A stretch of 19,210 bases of DNA from Candidatus Woesearchaeota archaeon CG10_big_fil_rev_8_21_14_0_10_32_24 (GTDB lineage Archaea; Nanobdellota; Nanobdellia; Woesearchaeales; GW2011-AR9). The stretch covers positions 4,868 to 24,077 of the forward strand of contig PCYG01000083.1 of NCBI GenBank assembly GCA_002763025.1, written 5' to 3'. The stretch's first letter is position 1. Every line of letters starts with the position of its first letter. A program made the translations under genes and the position numbers. Positions 6,433-14,186 of the stretch are shown here, piece after piece. The notes beneath the pieces were generated by a model that did not search any database, was not told where the DNA came from, and saw only the letters and a program-made list of their open reading frames with translations.

Positions 6433-7271
6433 TTGAAAGAGATTTCATCCAACAAAAAACAAAAGAATATTACATTAAGAAATATCTAGAGAATAAACTA
6501 AAAGGAGTAGGAATCTCAAGCATTGTATTAAAAAAAATCCCTTTAGGAGAAAAAATAATAATTCAAGCAGCACGACCTAGTTTAATTGTTGGTTCAAAAG
6601 GATCAAATATCCGAGAATTAACACAATATTTAAAGAGAGAATTTAAATTAGAAAATCCACAAATTGAAATTGCAGAAATTAAAGAATATTTCCTTGATGC
6701 AAATATTGTTGCATCTCGAATTGCAGGTTCATTAGAACGTTTCGGTTCCGCACGATTCAAAAGTATTGGGCATAAAATTTTAGAAAATATTATGCAAGCA
6801 GGTGCATTAGGAGTTGAAGTTGTTTTATCAGGTAAAATTCCCGGTGCAAGAGCCAGAAGTTGGAGATTTTATCAAGGATATTTAAAGAAATGTGGAGACG
6901 TTGCTGTAAGTAGTGTAAATAAAGCACAACAAACTGCATTATTAAAAACAGGTATTATTGGAGTTCGTGTTTCTATCATGCCTCCAAATATTGTCCTTCC
7001 CGATCACGTGGAAATCTTAGATGAACCTATTAAAATTATAGAAGAAATCACAGAAGATAAGAAAGTTGATAAAGGTATAAAGAAAAAAGCAACAAAGAAG
7101 AAAACTTCCAAGAAAAAAGGAGATTTTGCTATAGAAACAAAAAAATCTAAAGAAAAAGTTCAAGAAAAAGTTTCAGAAGAAGTTAAATCTGAAGACGTCC
7201 CTGTTGAAGAACCACAATCACAAAAACCTCAAGAAGAGGCTAAAGAAGAAAGGGAGGAGAAACAAGAATGA
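6429..7271 (+). CDS. rps3: Small subunit ribosomal protein S3 (uS3) with charged C-terminal tail
   Basis: Head protein at the mRNA entry channel. The N-terminal KH type II domain carries the GSKG motif (residues 55-58) in SLIVGSKGSNIRELTQYL. The C-terminal S3 domain has RIAGSLERFGSARFKSIGHK, the SGKIPGARARSWRF segment and ending GIIGVRVSIMPP. From about residue 206 to 280 a lysine/glutamate-rich tail with blocks such as KKKATKKKTSKKK extends beyond the usual archaeal length. The start overlaps the L22 stop as ATGA, and GGTG lies a few bases upstream. Translational coupling to L22 is likely. Confidence 0.96.
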   Translation: MIERDFIQQKTKEYYIKKYLENKLKGVGISSIVLKKIPLGEKIIIQAARPSLIVGSKGSNIRELTQYLKREFKLENPQIEIAEIKEYFLDANIVASRIAGSLERFGSARFKSIGHKILENIMQAGALGVEVVLSGKIPGARARSWRFYQGYLKKCGDVAVSSVNKAQQTALLKTGIIGVRVSIMPPNIVLPDHVEILDEPIKIIEEITEDKKVDKGIKKKATKKKTSKKKGDFAIETKKSKEKVQEKVSEEVKSEDVPVEEPQSQKPQEEAKEEREEKQE

Positions 7272-7471
7272 AGATTACAAAAGAACTTCGTGCACTATCT
7301 CCTAAAGAAATCGATGAAAAATTAGGAGAGTTTAAAAAAGAACTCCTAAAACTAAATGCTCAAGTGGCTGGTGGTGCAGTAGCAAGTAACCCTGGTCAAA
7401 TCAAAAAAACAAAGAAAAACATAGCAAGAATCTTAACATTGCTAAAGGAAAAAGAGGCACAAAAGAACTAA
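7268..7471 (+). CDS. rpl29: Large subunit ribosomal protein L29 (uL29)
   Basis: Small helical-hairpin protein next to L23 at the tunnel exit. It has 67 residues with the family pattern MKITKELRALSPKEIDEKL, then LKKELLKL-type and KKTKKNIARILTLL segments. The ATG overlaps the S3 stop (ATGA). A strong GGGAGG Shine-Dalgarno sequence lies upstream inside S3, one of the clearest in the window. Its stop overlaps the next gene by one base (TAATG). Confidence 0.94.
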   Translation: MKITKELRALSPKEIDEKLGEFKKELLKLNAQVAGGAVASNPGQIKKTKKNIARILTLLKEKEAQKN

Positions 7472-7776
7472 TGGTTGGCGTATGTAATCAATGTGGTCTA
7501 CCCGAAGATCTTTGTGTCTGTGAATCCATTGCTCGTGAACAATCTAAGATCACGATCAAAATTGAAAAGCGAAAATTCGGAAAAAAATATACCATTGTCT
7601 CCGGCATCACAAAAGATGCAAATGTTGACGAAATGTGTAAAAAATTGAAGAATAAATTTGCATGTGGTGGCACCGCAAAAACCGGCGAGATTGCTTTACA
7701 AGGCGATCACAAATCACGGATCAAAGCTGCCCTTGTGGATCTTGGGTTTCCTGAAGAAACCATAGAGCTTTCATAG
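7471..7776 (+). CDS. sui1: Translation initiation factor aIF1 (SUI1/eIF1 family)
   Basis: Archaeal counterpart of eIF1. It binds the small-subunit P site and helps accurate start-codon selection. The 101-residue protein has an N-terminal cysteine cluster C5-x2-C8-x6-C15-x-C17 (CNQCGLPEDLCVC), typical of archaeal members and possibly metal-binding. The SUI1 fold follows, with KFGKKYTIVSGI, LKNKFACGGTAK and IALQGDHKSRIKAALVDLGF. The start shares a base with the L29 stop, with GAGG about 15 bases upstream. Its place between L29 and Rpp29 is the conserved archaeal one. Confidence 0.96.
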   Translation: MVGVCNQCGLPEDLCVCESIAREQSKITIKIEKRKFGKKYTIVSGITKDANVDEMCKKLKNKFACGGTAKTGEIALQGDHKSRIKAALVDLGFPEETIELS

Positions 7777-7777
7777 A

Positions 7778-8026
7778 ATGGTTAAAGCAACATATCCTCA
7801 CGAACTTATCGGTGAAGAAATTGTTGTTGTTGACGCAACAAACCCCTCATTAAATGGAGTAAAGGGAAAAGTTGTCGACGAAACCAAACATACAATCATG
7901 GTTGATGTTCAAGGAACAATCAAAACATTGATGAAAAACGCAATCAGCTTTACAATCAAAGGTAAAGACCTTCGGATTGAAGGAAAAGACCTCATAAAAC
8001 GACCCGAAGAACGGGTTAAAGGATAA
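7778..8026 (+). CDS. rnp1: RNase P protein component 1 (Rpp29/Pop4)
   Basis: Protein subunit of archaeal ribonuclease P, which matures tRNA 5' ends. It pairs with Rpp21 on the specificity domain of the RNA in known systems. It has 82 residues, at the short end of the family, with the Sm-like barrel visible: HELIGEEIVVVDATNPSLNG, GKVVDETKHTIMV, then the conserved TIKTLMKNAISFTI segment and a basic end. It starts one base after the aIF1 stop and no Shine-Dalgarno motif is evident. Its location before S17 matches the archaeal operon and supports the call. Confidence 0.93.
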   Translation: MVKATYPHELIGEEIVVVDATNPSLNGVKGKVVDETKHTIMVDVQGTIKTLMKNAISFTIKGKDLRIEGKDLIKRPEERVKG

Positions 8027-8033
8027 AAAAACA

Positions 8034-8372
8034 ATGGCAAAAGAAATATTCGGTGTAAAATCACCGAACCGAGATTGTACGGACGCAAAATGTCCTTTCC
8101 ATGGACAGATTAACGTAAAGAAAGAACTATTCACCGGAAAAGTAATGAAAAAAGATATTAATGGATCCGCAACAATTGAATGGTTTAGACCATACTTTGT
8201 ACCAAAGTATGAACGTTACGAAACCCGTCGTTCACGTATGAGAGTTCATAATCCACAATGTGTTGATGCACAAATAGGTCAAGAAGTAATCGTAGCGAAA
8301 TCTAGGCCATTAAGTAAAACAAAAAATCATATCATTTTAGGTGTGGTTGAAATTGAGGTTAAAAAAGAATGA
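8034..8372 (+). CDS. rps17: Small subunit ribosomal protein S17 (uS17)
   Basis: Primary 16S rRNA-binding protein with an OB fold. Its 112 residues include the archaeal/eukaryotic N-terminal segment with DCTDAKCPFHG (cysteines 15 and 20). The fold follows: FTGKVMKKDINGSATIEW, the basic loop PKYERYETRRSRMRVHNP, and CRPLSKTKNHII-like ending (here KSRPLSKTKNHIILGV). It starts seven bases after rnp1. The 3' end overlaps L14 by four bases. Confidence 0.95.
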   Translation: MAKEIFGVKSPNRDCTDAKCPFHGQINVKKELFTGKVMKKDINGSATIEWFRPYFVPKYERYETRRSRMRVHNPQCVDAQIGQEVIVAKSRPLSKTKNHIILGVVEIEVKKE

Positions 8373-8770
8373 AAGCACTAAAAGGTAGAGTTACACGTTC
8401 ACTCCCGTTACAGGCGGAACTTAGAACTTGTGATAACTCTGGCGCAAAAGTTCTTAAAATTGTATCCGTAAAAGGTCACAAAACTGTGAAAGGAAGAAGT
8501 CCTGCAGCAGGAGTTGGCGACTTAGTAATGGCTTCCGTAAGAAAAGGAAAATTAGAAATGAGAAAAACCGTTGTACCTGCAATCATTGTACGACAACGAA
8601 AAGAATACCGAAGAGCAGACGGCACACATGTCAAATTTGAAGACAACGCAGCTGTGGTATTAAAAGACTTGAAAGGAAATCCTAAAGGAACTATTTTCAA
8701 AGGCCCAATCGCAAAAGAAGTTGCAGAACGATGGCCAGCAGTGGCAAAAGTTGCAAACATGATCTTATAA
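8369..8770 (+). CDS. rpl14: Large subunit ribosomal protein L14 (uL14)
   Basis: Binds 23S rRNA at the subunit interface and contributes to intersubunit bridges. The 133-residue protein is a normal archaeal L14: beta-barrel with AELRTCDNSGAKVLKIVSV, GVGDLVMASVRKGK, VVPAIIVRQRKEYRR, DNAAVVLKDLKGNPKGT and the C-terminal helix KEVAERWPAVAKVA. The start overlaps S17 as ATGA, with GAGGTT about 10 bases upstream acting as a probable Shine-Dalgarno sequence. Confidence 0.96.
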   Translation: MKALKGRVTRSLPLQAELRTCDNSGAKVLKIVSVKGHKTVKGRSPAAGVGDLVMASVRKGKLEMRKTVVPAIIVRQRKEYRRADGTHVKFEDNAAVVLKDLKGNPKGTIFKGPIAKEVAERWPAVAKVANMIL

Positions 8771-8776
8771 ATAAAA

Positions 8777-9211
8777 ATGGCATTCGTAAAAACTTGGAAT
8801 AAAAGTACACAACCGCGGAAACAGCGTAGTTATCGTTATAATGTGCCACTCCATGTGAGACAAAAATTAATGAGAGTACATTTATCTACAGATTTACGAA
8901 AGAAACATAACACGCGAACTACTCAAGTACGGGTAGGAGACAAAGTTCAAATAATGCGAGGTCAATTTACCAAGAGAGAAGGTAAAGTTGAAAAAGTAGA
9001 TTTGAAACGTGAAAAAGTTTATATTACGGGTATTGAAAAAATCAAAAAAAATGGTACAAAATTCCTTGTGTCATTATCCCCTTCAAATTTAATGATTATG
9101 GAATTAATTTTGAAAGATAAAAAACGAAAATTAAAATTATCTCCAGCAGCTGTTGAAAAACCAGTAGAAAAAGCTGAAGGCAAGAATACTAAGGAGAAGA
9201 CTTCAAAATGA
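8777..9211 (+). CDS. rpl24: Large subunit ribosomal protein L24 (uL24)
   Basis: Assembly-initiator protein at the base of the large subunit near the exit tunnel. It has 144 residues: an archaeal/eukaryotic N-terminus with QRSYRYNVPLHVRQKLM, then a KOW motif (VGDKVQIMRGQFTKREGKVE) and a second strand region. A lysine-rich tail follows from about residue 118. It starts six bases after L14 in the context ATAAATAAAAATG, without a Shine-Dalgarno motif. It overlaps S4e by four bases. Confidence 0.95.
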   Translation: MAFVKTWNKSTQPRKQRSYRYNVPLHVRQKLMRVHLSTDLRKKHNTRTTQVRVGDKVQIMRGQFTKREGKVEKVDLKREKVYITGIEKIKKNGTKFLVSLSPSNLMIMELILKDKKRKLKLSPAAVEKPVEKAEGKNTKEKTSK

Positions 9212-9897
9212 AAAATCACTTAAAAAGAATCGCAACACCACGGACATGGGTTATTGATCGTAAGGCAGAAACATTTATTACGCGGCCAAAACCAGGTGCA
9301 CATTCACTATATTTTGGCATGTCTTTAGGAGTAATATTACGAGATAACTTAAATTTAGTATCAACAATGAGTGAAGCGAAGAAGGTTTTGAATCGTAAAA
9401 ATATTTTAGTTGATGGACAACGAAAAAAAGATCACCGACATTTAGTTGGATTATTTGATGTAATTACTATAGTAGATACAAAAAAATCATATCGTGTTTT
9501 ATTAGACGATAAAGGAAGATTAGTAATTCAAGAGATCAACGAAAAAGAATCATCTTTAAAACCATGTAAAATTGTGGGAAAAACAATGTTACCAAAAGGC
9601 AAATTACAATATAATTTATATGATGGAAAAAATATCATTTCAGATCAAAAAGCAAATGTAGGAGATACATTTGTTTTAAGTTTACCTAAATTAGAAGTAA
9701 AAGAAGTTCTTCCATTAAAAGAAGGAAATTTTGTCTTTTTAACAAAAGGTAAACATGGTGGAAACTCAGGGATTTTAAAAGAAATTAGAGGAACTGAAGC
9801 AACCTACACTACACATAAAAAAGATATTGAAACAACTAAATCATATCTTTTTGTCTTGGGAGAAAAAGAGTCTAAGATTACATTATACTCCAAATAA
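9208..9897 (+). CDS. rps4e: Small subunit ribosomal protein S4e (eS4)
   Basis: Archaeal/eukaryotic-specific small-subunit protein, absent from bacteria, so it is diagnostic here. Its 229 residues show KNHLKRIATPRTWVIDRKA at the N-terminus, an S4-type RNA-binding motif (AKKVLNRKNILVDGQ, about residues 57-72), the central KOW-like S4e domain and a C-terminal KOW motif (KGKHGGNSGILKEI). Start overlaps L24 (ATGA), with GGAG upstream inside L24 (AAGGAGAAG). Confidence 0.96.
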   Translation: MKNHLKRIATPRTWVIDRKAETFITRPKPGAHSLYFGMSLGVILRDNLNLVSTMSEAKKVLNRKNILVDGQRKKDHRHLVGLFDVITIVDTKKSYRVLLDDKGRLVIQEINEKESSLKPCKIVGKTMLPKGKLQYNLYDGKNIISDQKANVGDTFVLSLPKLEVKEVLPLKEGNFVFLTKGKHGGNSGILKEIRGTEATYTTHKKDIETTKSYLFVLGEKESKITLYSK

Positions 9898-9902
9898 TAA
9901 AA

Positions 9903-10445
9903 ATGGCTGAAAAAAAACAACAACAATCTGTACCAAAAGAATCTTCAAATCCAATGAGGACTATTAGTGTAGCAAAACTCACTATGAATTTGGGTGCAGG
10001 AAAGGATGAAAACCAATTAAAAAAAGGGATCAAATTATTGCAAAAATTAACACCTATAAAAGCAATAAAAACCTTAGCAAAGAAAAGAATTCCTACATGG
10101 GGTTTACGTCCTGGATTAGCAATTGGTGCTAAGGTAACAGTTCGTGAAGGTGCAGAAGTATTACTAAAACGATTATTTGTTGCAAAAGAAAATCAATTAT
10201 CTATAAAATCATTTGATGAAAAAGGAAACTTTTCATTTGGAATTCCGGAATACATTGAAATTGAAGGTATGGAATATGATCCAGAATTAAAAATTATGGG
10301 TTTTGAAGTGGCTGTGACCTTAGAAAGGCCAGGCTATAGTGTGAAAAAACGAAAAAAGAACATCTCTAAGATAGGTAAAAACCATCAAATAACAAAAGAA
10401 GATGCAATTTCATTTGTACAAAGTTTAGGAGTAGAGGTCCAATAA
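9903..10445 (+). CDS. rpl5: Large subunit ribosomal protein L5 (uL5)
   Basis: Binds 5S rRNA and contacts the P-site tRNA in the central protuberance. It has 180 residues. A glutamine/serine-rich lead of about 15 residues precedes the core NPMRTISVAKLTMNLGAGKD. Then come LTPIKAIKTLAKKRIPTWGLRP, GAKVTVREGAEVLLKRLF and the GIPEYIEIEGMEYDPELKIMGF segment, all typical of archaeal L5. It starts five bases after S4e with AATAATAAAAATG and no Shine-Dalgarno motif. Confidence 0.96.
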   Translation: MAEKKQQQSVPKESSNPMRTISVAKLTMNLGAGKDENQLKKGIKLLQKLTPIKAIKTLAKKRIPTWGLRPGLAIGAKVTVREGAEVLLKRLFVAKENQLSIKSFDEKGNFSFGIPEYIEIEGMEYDPELKIMGFEVAVTLERPGYSVKKRKKNISKIGKNHQITKEDAISFVQSLGVEVQ

Positions 10446-10446
10446 T

Positions 10447-10677
10447 ATGACTACAAGCAACTGGAAAAAGGCATTTACGCAACTGGACGCGAAACCAATC
10501 AAGAAGCAGAAATACGCCAAATTTAACGCTCCTAAAGAACGATCATGTGGAATCGCAAACCGAAAATGTACTAATTGTGGAAGAATGGGTGGCCACATCA
10601 GCAAATATAATTTAAAAATTTGCCGACAGTGTTTCAGAGAAATGGCTGTGGGTTTAGGATTCAAAAAATATAATTAA
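10447..10677 (+). CDS. rps14: Small subunit ribosomal protein S14, zinc-binding type (uS14)
   Basis: Head protein near the A-site tRNA. The C-terminal half carries a zinc ribbon, cysteines 41, 44, 59 and 62 in RKCTNCGRMGGHISKYNLKI and RQCFRE. At 76 residues it is longer than the usual 50-56 of archaeal S14, because of a basic lead of about 20 residues before KYAKFNAPKERSCG. No internal ATG offers a shorter alternative. GAGGT about 8 bases before the ATG supports this start. One base separates it from L5. Confidence 0.94.
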   Translation: MTTSNWKKAFTQLDAKPIKKQKYAKFNAPKERSCGIANRKCTNCGRMGGHISKYNLKICRQCFREMAVGLGFKKYN

Positions 10678-10693
10678 GAGGAAATAAAAGAAA

Positions 10694-11083
10694 ATGTTAA
10701 ACGATCCATTGGCAGCGGCATTAGCGAAAATCTTGAACGCAGAACGTGTAGGGAAGCGCGAAGTACTTATTAAGCCAGCGTCAAAAATGATTAAGATAAT
10801 CTTAACAATCATGAACGAACATCGGTATATTGGTACGTTTGAAGAAATTGAAGACGGGAAAGGCGGAATCCTAAAAATTAATTTATTAGGAAACATCAAC
10901 AAATGTGGTGTTGTTAAGCCAAGGTTTTCAACAAAGAAGAATGGTTTTGAGAAATGGGAAAAACGATATCTTCCTGCGAAAGATTTTGGATTATTACTTG
11001 TATCTACTCCAAAAGGTGTAATTACACATAATGAAGCAAAAACTCAGGAAACTGGTGGGAAATTATTAGCATATTGTTATTAG
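10694..11083 (+). CDS. rps8: Small subunit ribosomal protein S8 (uS8)
   Basis: Primary binder of the central domain of 16S rRNA; in other organisms S8 also regulates spc-type operons by binding their mRNA. The 129-residue protein has the archaeal pattern [56 protein letters not shown] and the C-terminal [12 protein letters not shown] followed by GGKLLAYCY. The 16-base gap after S14 includes GAGGAAAT, a probable Shine-Dalgarno sequence, and this is the largest gap within the ribosomal protein genes. Confidence 0.96.
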   Translation: MLNDPLAAALAKILNAERVGKREVLIKPASKMIKIILTIMNEHRYIGTFEEIEDGKGGILKINLLGNINKCGVVKPRFSTKKNGFEKWEKRYLPAKDFGLLLVSTPKGVITHNEAKTQETGGKLLAYCY

Positions 11084-11087
11084 AAAA

Positions 11088-11621
11088 ATGAAACAAGATT
11101 TACAACTGGAAGTTGAACTTACGAATGGCGTAACCGCAAATCTAGAGGGAACTGTGCTTAAAGTAAAAGGACCTAAAGGAGAAGTTGAACGAGACTTTGC
11201 GCATCCTAGAATTAAAGTAACTATAGAAGGAAATCACATTATATTAAAAGCAGCAAAAGCAACAAAACGAGAAAAAACAATCTTAGGATCATACACTGCT
11301 CATATGAAAAATATGGCGAAGGGTGTTCTTGAACCATTCAAATATAAAGTTAAAATTTGTTCCGGCCATTTCCCTATGAATGTTACTATGTCTGGTCAAG
11401 AATTAATTGTTAAAAATTTCCTTGGTGAAGCAGTTCCACGAAGAGTAATGTTACCTCAAGGAACAAGCGTAAAAGTAAATGGTATAGAAATTGATATTTC
11501 AAGCCCTAATAAAGAGTTAGCTGGTCAAGCAGCATCAAAAATTGAAAATTTATGTAGAATTACAAACAGAGACAGGCGTATTTTCCAAGATGGATTATAT
11601 ATTACTGAAAAAGCAAAATAA
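11088..11621 (+). CDS. rpl6: Large subunit ribosomal protein L6 (uL6)
   Basis: Two-domain protein near the sarcin-ricin loop and factor-binding site. Its 177 residues match archaeal L6. Visible landmarks are VKGPKGEVERDF, ILGSYTAHMKNMAKGVLEPF, KICSGHFPMNVTMSGQELIV, KNFLGEAVPRRV and the final segment NRDRRIFQDGLYI. It starts four bases after S8 with TTAGAAAAATG and lacks a Shine-Dalgarno motif. Confidence 0.96.
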   Translation: MKQDLQLEVELTNGVTANLEGTVLKVKGPKGEVERDFAHPRIKVTIEGNHIILKAAKATKREKTILGSYTAHMKNMAKGVLEPFKYKVKICSGHFPMNVTMSGQELIVKNFLGEAVPRRVMLPQGTSVKVNGIEIDISSPNKELAGQAASKIENLCRITNRDRRIFQDGLYITEKAK

Positions 11622-11625
11622 GAAT

Positions 11626-12243
11626 ATGGCAAAAACAGAATTACAAGAACTTCGTAAAAAAACCAGCAAACGTAAACCTACATTCGTAGTTAAAGAATGG
11701 AAATTTGGGCATGGTGTAAAACGTAGATGGAGATTCCCTCGTGGAAAACATTCCCCTGTACGTCAAATGCACAAAGGAAAACCAGTGTTACCTGGTCCTG
11801 GTTATGGATCTGCAAAAGAAGTGTATGGTTTAGATAAACATGGATTACTCCCAAGGCTTATAAAGACTGTAGAAGATCTTGCTAATTTAAATCCTGCTGA
11901 GGAAAGTGCATTAATCTCAGGAAAATTAGGGAATAAAAAACGTTTAGAATTATTATCCTTAGTTCAAGAAAAAAATATAACCTTATCACAAGGAGATACT
12001 TCATCTTTACTTAGTAAGATTAAATCTGCATTTGATATACGAAAAAAATCAAAACAAGAACGATTAAGTGTAAGATCTAAGAAAGAAGAAGAAAAAATAA
12101 AGAACGCAGCAGAAAAAGAAAAAAAAGCAGCTCAAGAAAAGAAAAATGAGGATGCCTCTGTTGAAGAAAAAGTTCAGCAAGAAGGGGAAAAGCAGAAAGA
12201 ACAGAAATCTGCTGCCGAAAAAACAATAATTAAACCCCAATAA
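11626..12243 (+). CDS. rpl32e: Large subunit ribosomal protein L32e (eL32) with charged tail
   Basis: Archaeal/eukaryotic large-subunit protein. From the ATG at 11626 it has 205 residues. The core is in residues 1-121: KRKPTFVVKEWKFGHG, RRWRFPRGKHSPVRQMHKGK, PGPGYGSAKEVYGLDKHGL and GNKKRLELLSLVQEKNITL. The frame is open further upstream to 11542 inside L6, but those codons overlap L6 and add nothing conserved. From about residue 122 a lysine/glutamate/glutamine-rich tail follows with coiled-coil character, well beyond the usual 125-140 residues. Spacing after L6 is four bases. Confidence 0.94.
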   Translation: MAKTELQELRKKTSKRKPTFVVKEWKFGHGVKRRWRFPRGKHSPVRQMHKGKPVLPGPGYGSAKEVYGLDKHGLLPRLIKTVEDLANLNPAEESALISGKLGNKKRLELLSLVQEKNITLSQGDTSSLLSKIKSAFDIRKKSKQERLSVRSKKEEEKIKNAAEKEKKAAQEKKNEDASVEEKVQQEGEKQKEQKSAAEKTIIKPQ

Positions 12244-12252
12244 TAATTCAAA

Positions 12253-12747
12253 ATGAAAACCAAAAAACGATTAGCAGCGGACATCATGAAAACTTCACCT
12301 AAAAAGGTGAAATTCCTAGCCGGAGCTTTAGAAGACATTAAAAAAGCAATTACTCGTGCTGATATTAGAGGATTAATTGCAGTTAAAAGAATTGTCAAAT
12401 CTGGTGCAAATGAACATTCACGTGCCGGTGCAAGAAAAAATGCAGCACAAAAACGTAAAGGACGACAGAAAGGAGCAGGTACCAAGAAAGGGAAAAAATA
12501 TGCCTCTGTTTCAGGAAAAGATAGATGGATGGCAAAAATAAGAACTCAACGGAAGTTCCTTAAAGAGTTGAAAGTGAATGGGTTAGTCGTTCCCAAAACA
12601 TATCAAGATCTTTATCGTAAAAGTAGTGGTGGTTATTTTAGAAATAAACGTCACATTAAATTATATTTAACAGAACACAAATTATTTGAGGAGCAAAGCA
12701 ACAAAGTTGTTAGCCCCGCAGTTAAGTCTACGGAGAAGAAAAAATAA
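12253..12747 (+). CDS. rpl19e: Large subunit ribosomal protein L19e (eL19)
   Basis: Archaeal/eukaryotic large-subunit protein that spans subunits with its C-terminal helix. The 164-residue protein shows KTKKRLAADIMKTSPKKVKF, ADIRGLIAVKRIVKSG, the very basic loop RAGARKNAAQKRKGRQKGAG, DRWMAKIRTQRKFLKEL and the GGYFRNKRHIKLYL segment. A tail of about 15 residues is slightly longer than usual. It begins nine bases after L32e, with no clear Shine-Dalgarno motif. Confidence 0.95.
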   Translation: MKTKKRLAADIMKTSPKKVKFLAGALEDIKKAITRADIRGLIAVKRIVKSGANEHSRAGARKNAAQKRKGRQKGAGTKKGKKYASVSGKDRWMAKIRTQRKFLKELKVNGLVVPKTYQDLYRKSSGGYFRNKRHIKLYLTEHKLFEEQSNKVVSPAVKSTEKKK

Positions 12748-12759
12748 TTATAAATAAAA

Positions 12760-13344
12760 ATGGCAACACGAAAACCAAAATCTGTACCTTTTCGAAGAAA
12801 AAAAGAAGGTAAAACAAACTATCATAGACGTTTGAAAATATTACTTTCTCAGAAGTCTCGTCTAGTTGTACGTCTTACAAATCAAAAAGTAATTGTGCAA
12901 ATAATTCAGTTTTTCCCAGAAGGTGATCGTGTAGCAATTGGAATGGATTCATCTGCTTTACGAGAATTAGGATGGAAATATTCTTTAAAGAATATTTCTG
13001 CAGCATATTTAACAGGTTTATTAATTGGAAAGAAAGCAGTAGATGCAAAACAAGAAGAAGTTGTTTTTGATAGTGGGAACCAATCAATCTTACATGGTGG
13101 AAAACATTTTGCATTCCTTAAAGGAATTGTAGATTCAGGATTACAAATTAAACATGGTGATGAAAAAATCTTTCCTTCAAAAGAACGATTGACAGGCGCA
13201 CATGTAGCTTCATACGCAAAAAAATTAAAATCAGAAAATCAAGAAAAATATAACCACGTATTTGGGCAATATTTAAAAGCAAACGCACATCCGGAAGATA
13301 TAACCAAAAACTTCGAGGAAGTAAAGAAAAAAATATTAGGATAA
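12760..13344 (+). CDS. rpl18: Large subunit ribosomal protein L18 (uL18)
   Basis: 5S rRNA-binding protein of the central protuberance. At 194 residues it matches the long archaeal/eukaryotic form. It shows RRKKEGKTNYHRRLKILLS, SRLVVRLTNQKVIVQII, the LGWKYSLKNISAAYLTGLLI helix region, FAFLKGIVDSGLQIKHGD and RLTGAHVASYA. It starts 12 bases after L19e with ATAATTATAAATAAAAATG, one of the clearest examples of the A/T-rich start context. Confidence 0.95.
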   Translation: MATRKPKSVPFRRKKEGKTNYHRRLKILLSQKSRLVVRLTNQKVIVQIIQFFPEGDRVAIGMDSSALRELGWKYSLKNISAAYLTGLLIGKKAVDAKQEEVVFDSGNQSILHGGKHFAFLKGIVDSGLQIKHGDEKIFPSKERLTGAHVASYAKKLKSENQEKYNHVFGQYLKANAHPEDITKNFEEVKKKILG

Positions 13345-13351
13345 TTATATA

Positions 13352-14185
13352 ATGGCAGACGAAAAACAGCAAAAAAGAAAAAGGGACGATCCACGCAAAC
13401 AACGAAAACCTCGTGAGGAAAAACCGGTAGCAGCATGGGTTCCAACTACATTATTAGGTAAACAAGTACAAGAAGGATTAGTTATAAACTTAGATCAAAT
13501 ATTTGATACTAACCAAAATGTGCTTGAATCAGAAATTATTGATCATTTAGTTCCAGGATTAGAAGAAGACTTATTATTAATTGGTCAAGCAAAAGGAAAA
13601 TTTGGTGGGGGGCAACGAAGAATTTTCCGTCAAACTCAGAAGAAAACTAAAGAAGGAAATTCTATTAGTTTTATGACATGTGCTGTTGTTGGAAACAAGA
13701 ATGGTTACATTGGAATGGGTTTAGGGAAAAGTAAAGAAACAGTTCCTGCAAGAGATAAAGCAAAACGAAAAGCAAGATTAAATTTAATGAGAATAAGAAG
13801 AGGATGTGGAAGTTGGGAAACAGATGTACGTGAACCAAACTCTATTCCATTTGCAGTTGAAGGAAGATGTGGATCCGTAAGAATCAAATTAATACCTGCA
13901 CCAAGAGGTACAGGATTACGTGTAGAAAAAGAATGTGCAAAAATTCTTACATTGGCAGGAATCAAAGACATCCGAAGTAAGACGAAAGGCCAAACAAAAA
14001 CAAAATTAAATATGATTTATGCATTGATGGATGCATTAAAGAAACTTTCAGAAGTTAAAGTAAAACCCGAAGATACATCTAAATTAGGATTAATTGAAGG
14101 AAAGTTAAAAGAAACAAACATGCCAATCATTCAAACAGCTGAAGAAATTAAAGCTGAAGAAACAGAAATTAACGTAGAAGCATAA
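13352..14185 (+). CDS. rps5: Small subunit ribosomal protein S5 (uS5)
   Basis: Small-subunit body protein at the mRNA entry site, important for decoding fidelity. It has 277 residues. A highly basic N-terminal lead (about 1-25) precedes AAWVPTTLLGKQVQEG. The double-stranded RNA-binding-like S5 domain follows: SFMTCAVVGNKNGYIGMGLG, KSKETVPARDKAKRKARLN. The C-terminal domain has GSVRIKLIPAPRGTGLRVE and LAGIKDIRSKTKGQTKTKLN. A tail of about 30-40 acidic residues makes it longer than usual for archaea. It starts seven bases after L18 with ATAATTATATAATG. Confidence 0.95.
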   Translation: MADEKQQKRKRDDPRKQRKPREEKPVAAWVPTTLLGKQVQEGLVINLDQIFDTNQNVLESEIIDHLVPGLEEDLLLIGQAKGKFGGGQRRIFRQTQKKTKEGNSISFMTCAVVGNKNGYIGMGLGKSKETVPARDKAKRKARLNLMRIRRGCGSWETDVREPNSIPFAVEGRCGSVRIKLIPAPRGTGLRVEKECAKILTLAGIKDIRSKTKGQTKTKLNMIYALMDALKKLSEVKVKPEDTSKLGLIEGKLKETNMPIIQTAEEIKAEETEINVEA

Positions 14186-14186
14186 A

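Noticed and set aside
11542..11625. Upstream start for L32e inside L6
   Set aside because: The extra residues are the out-of-frame reading of conserved L6 codons; the ATG at 11626 gives a normal junction four bases after L6.
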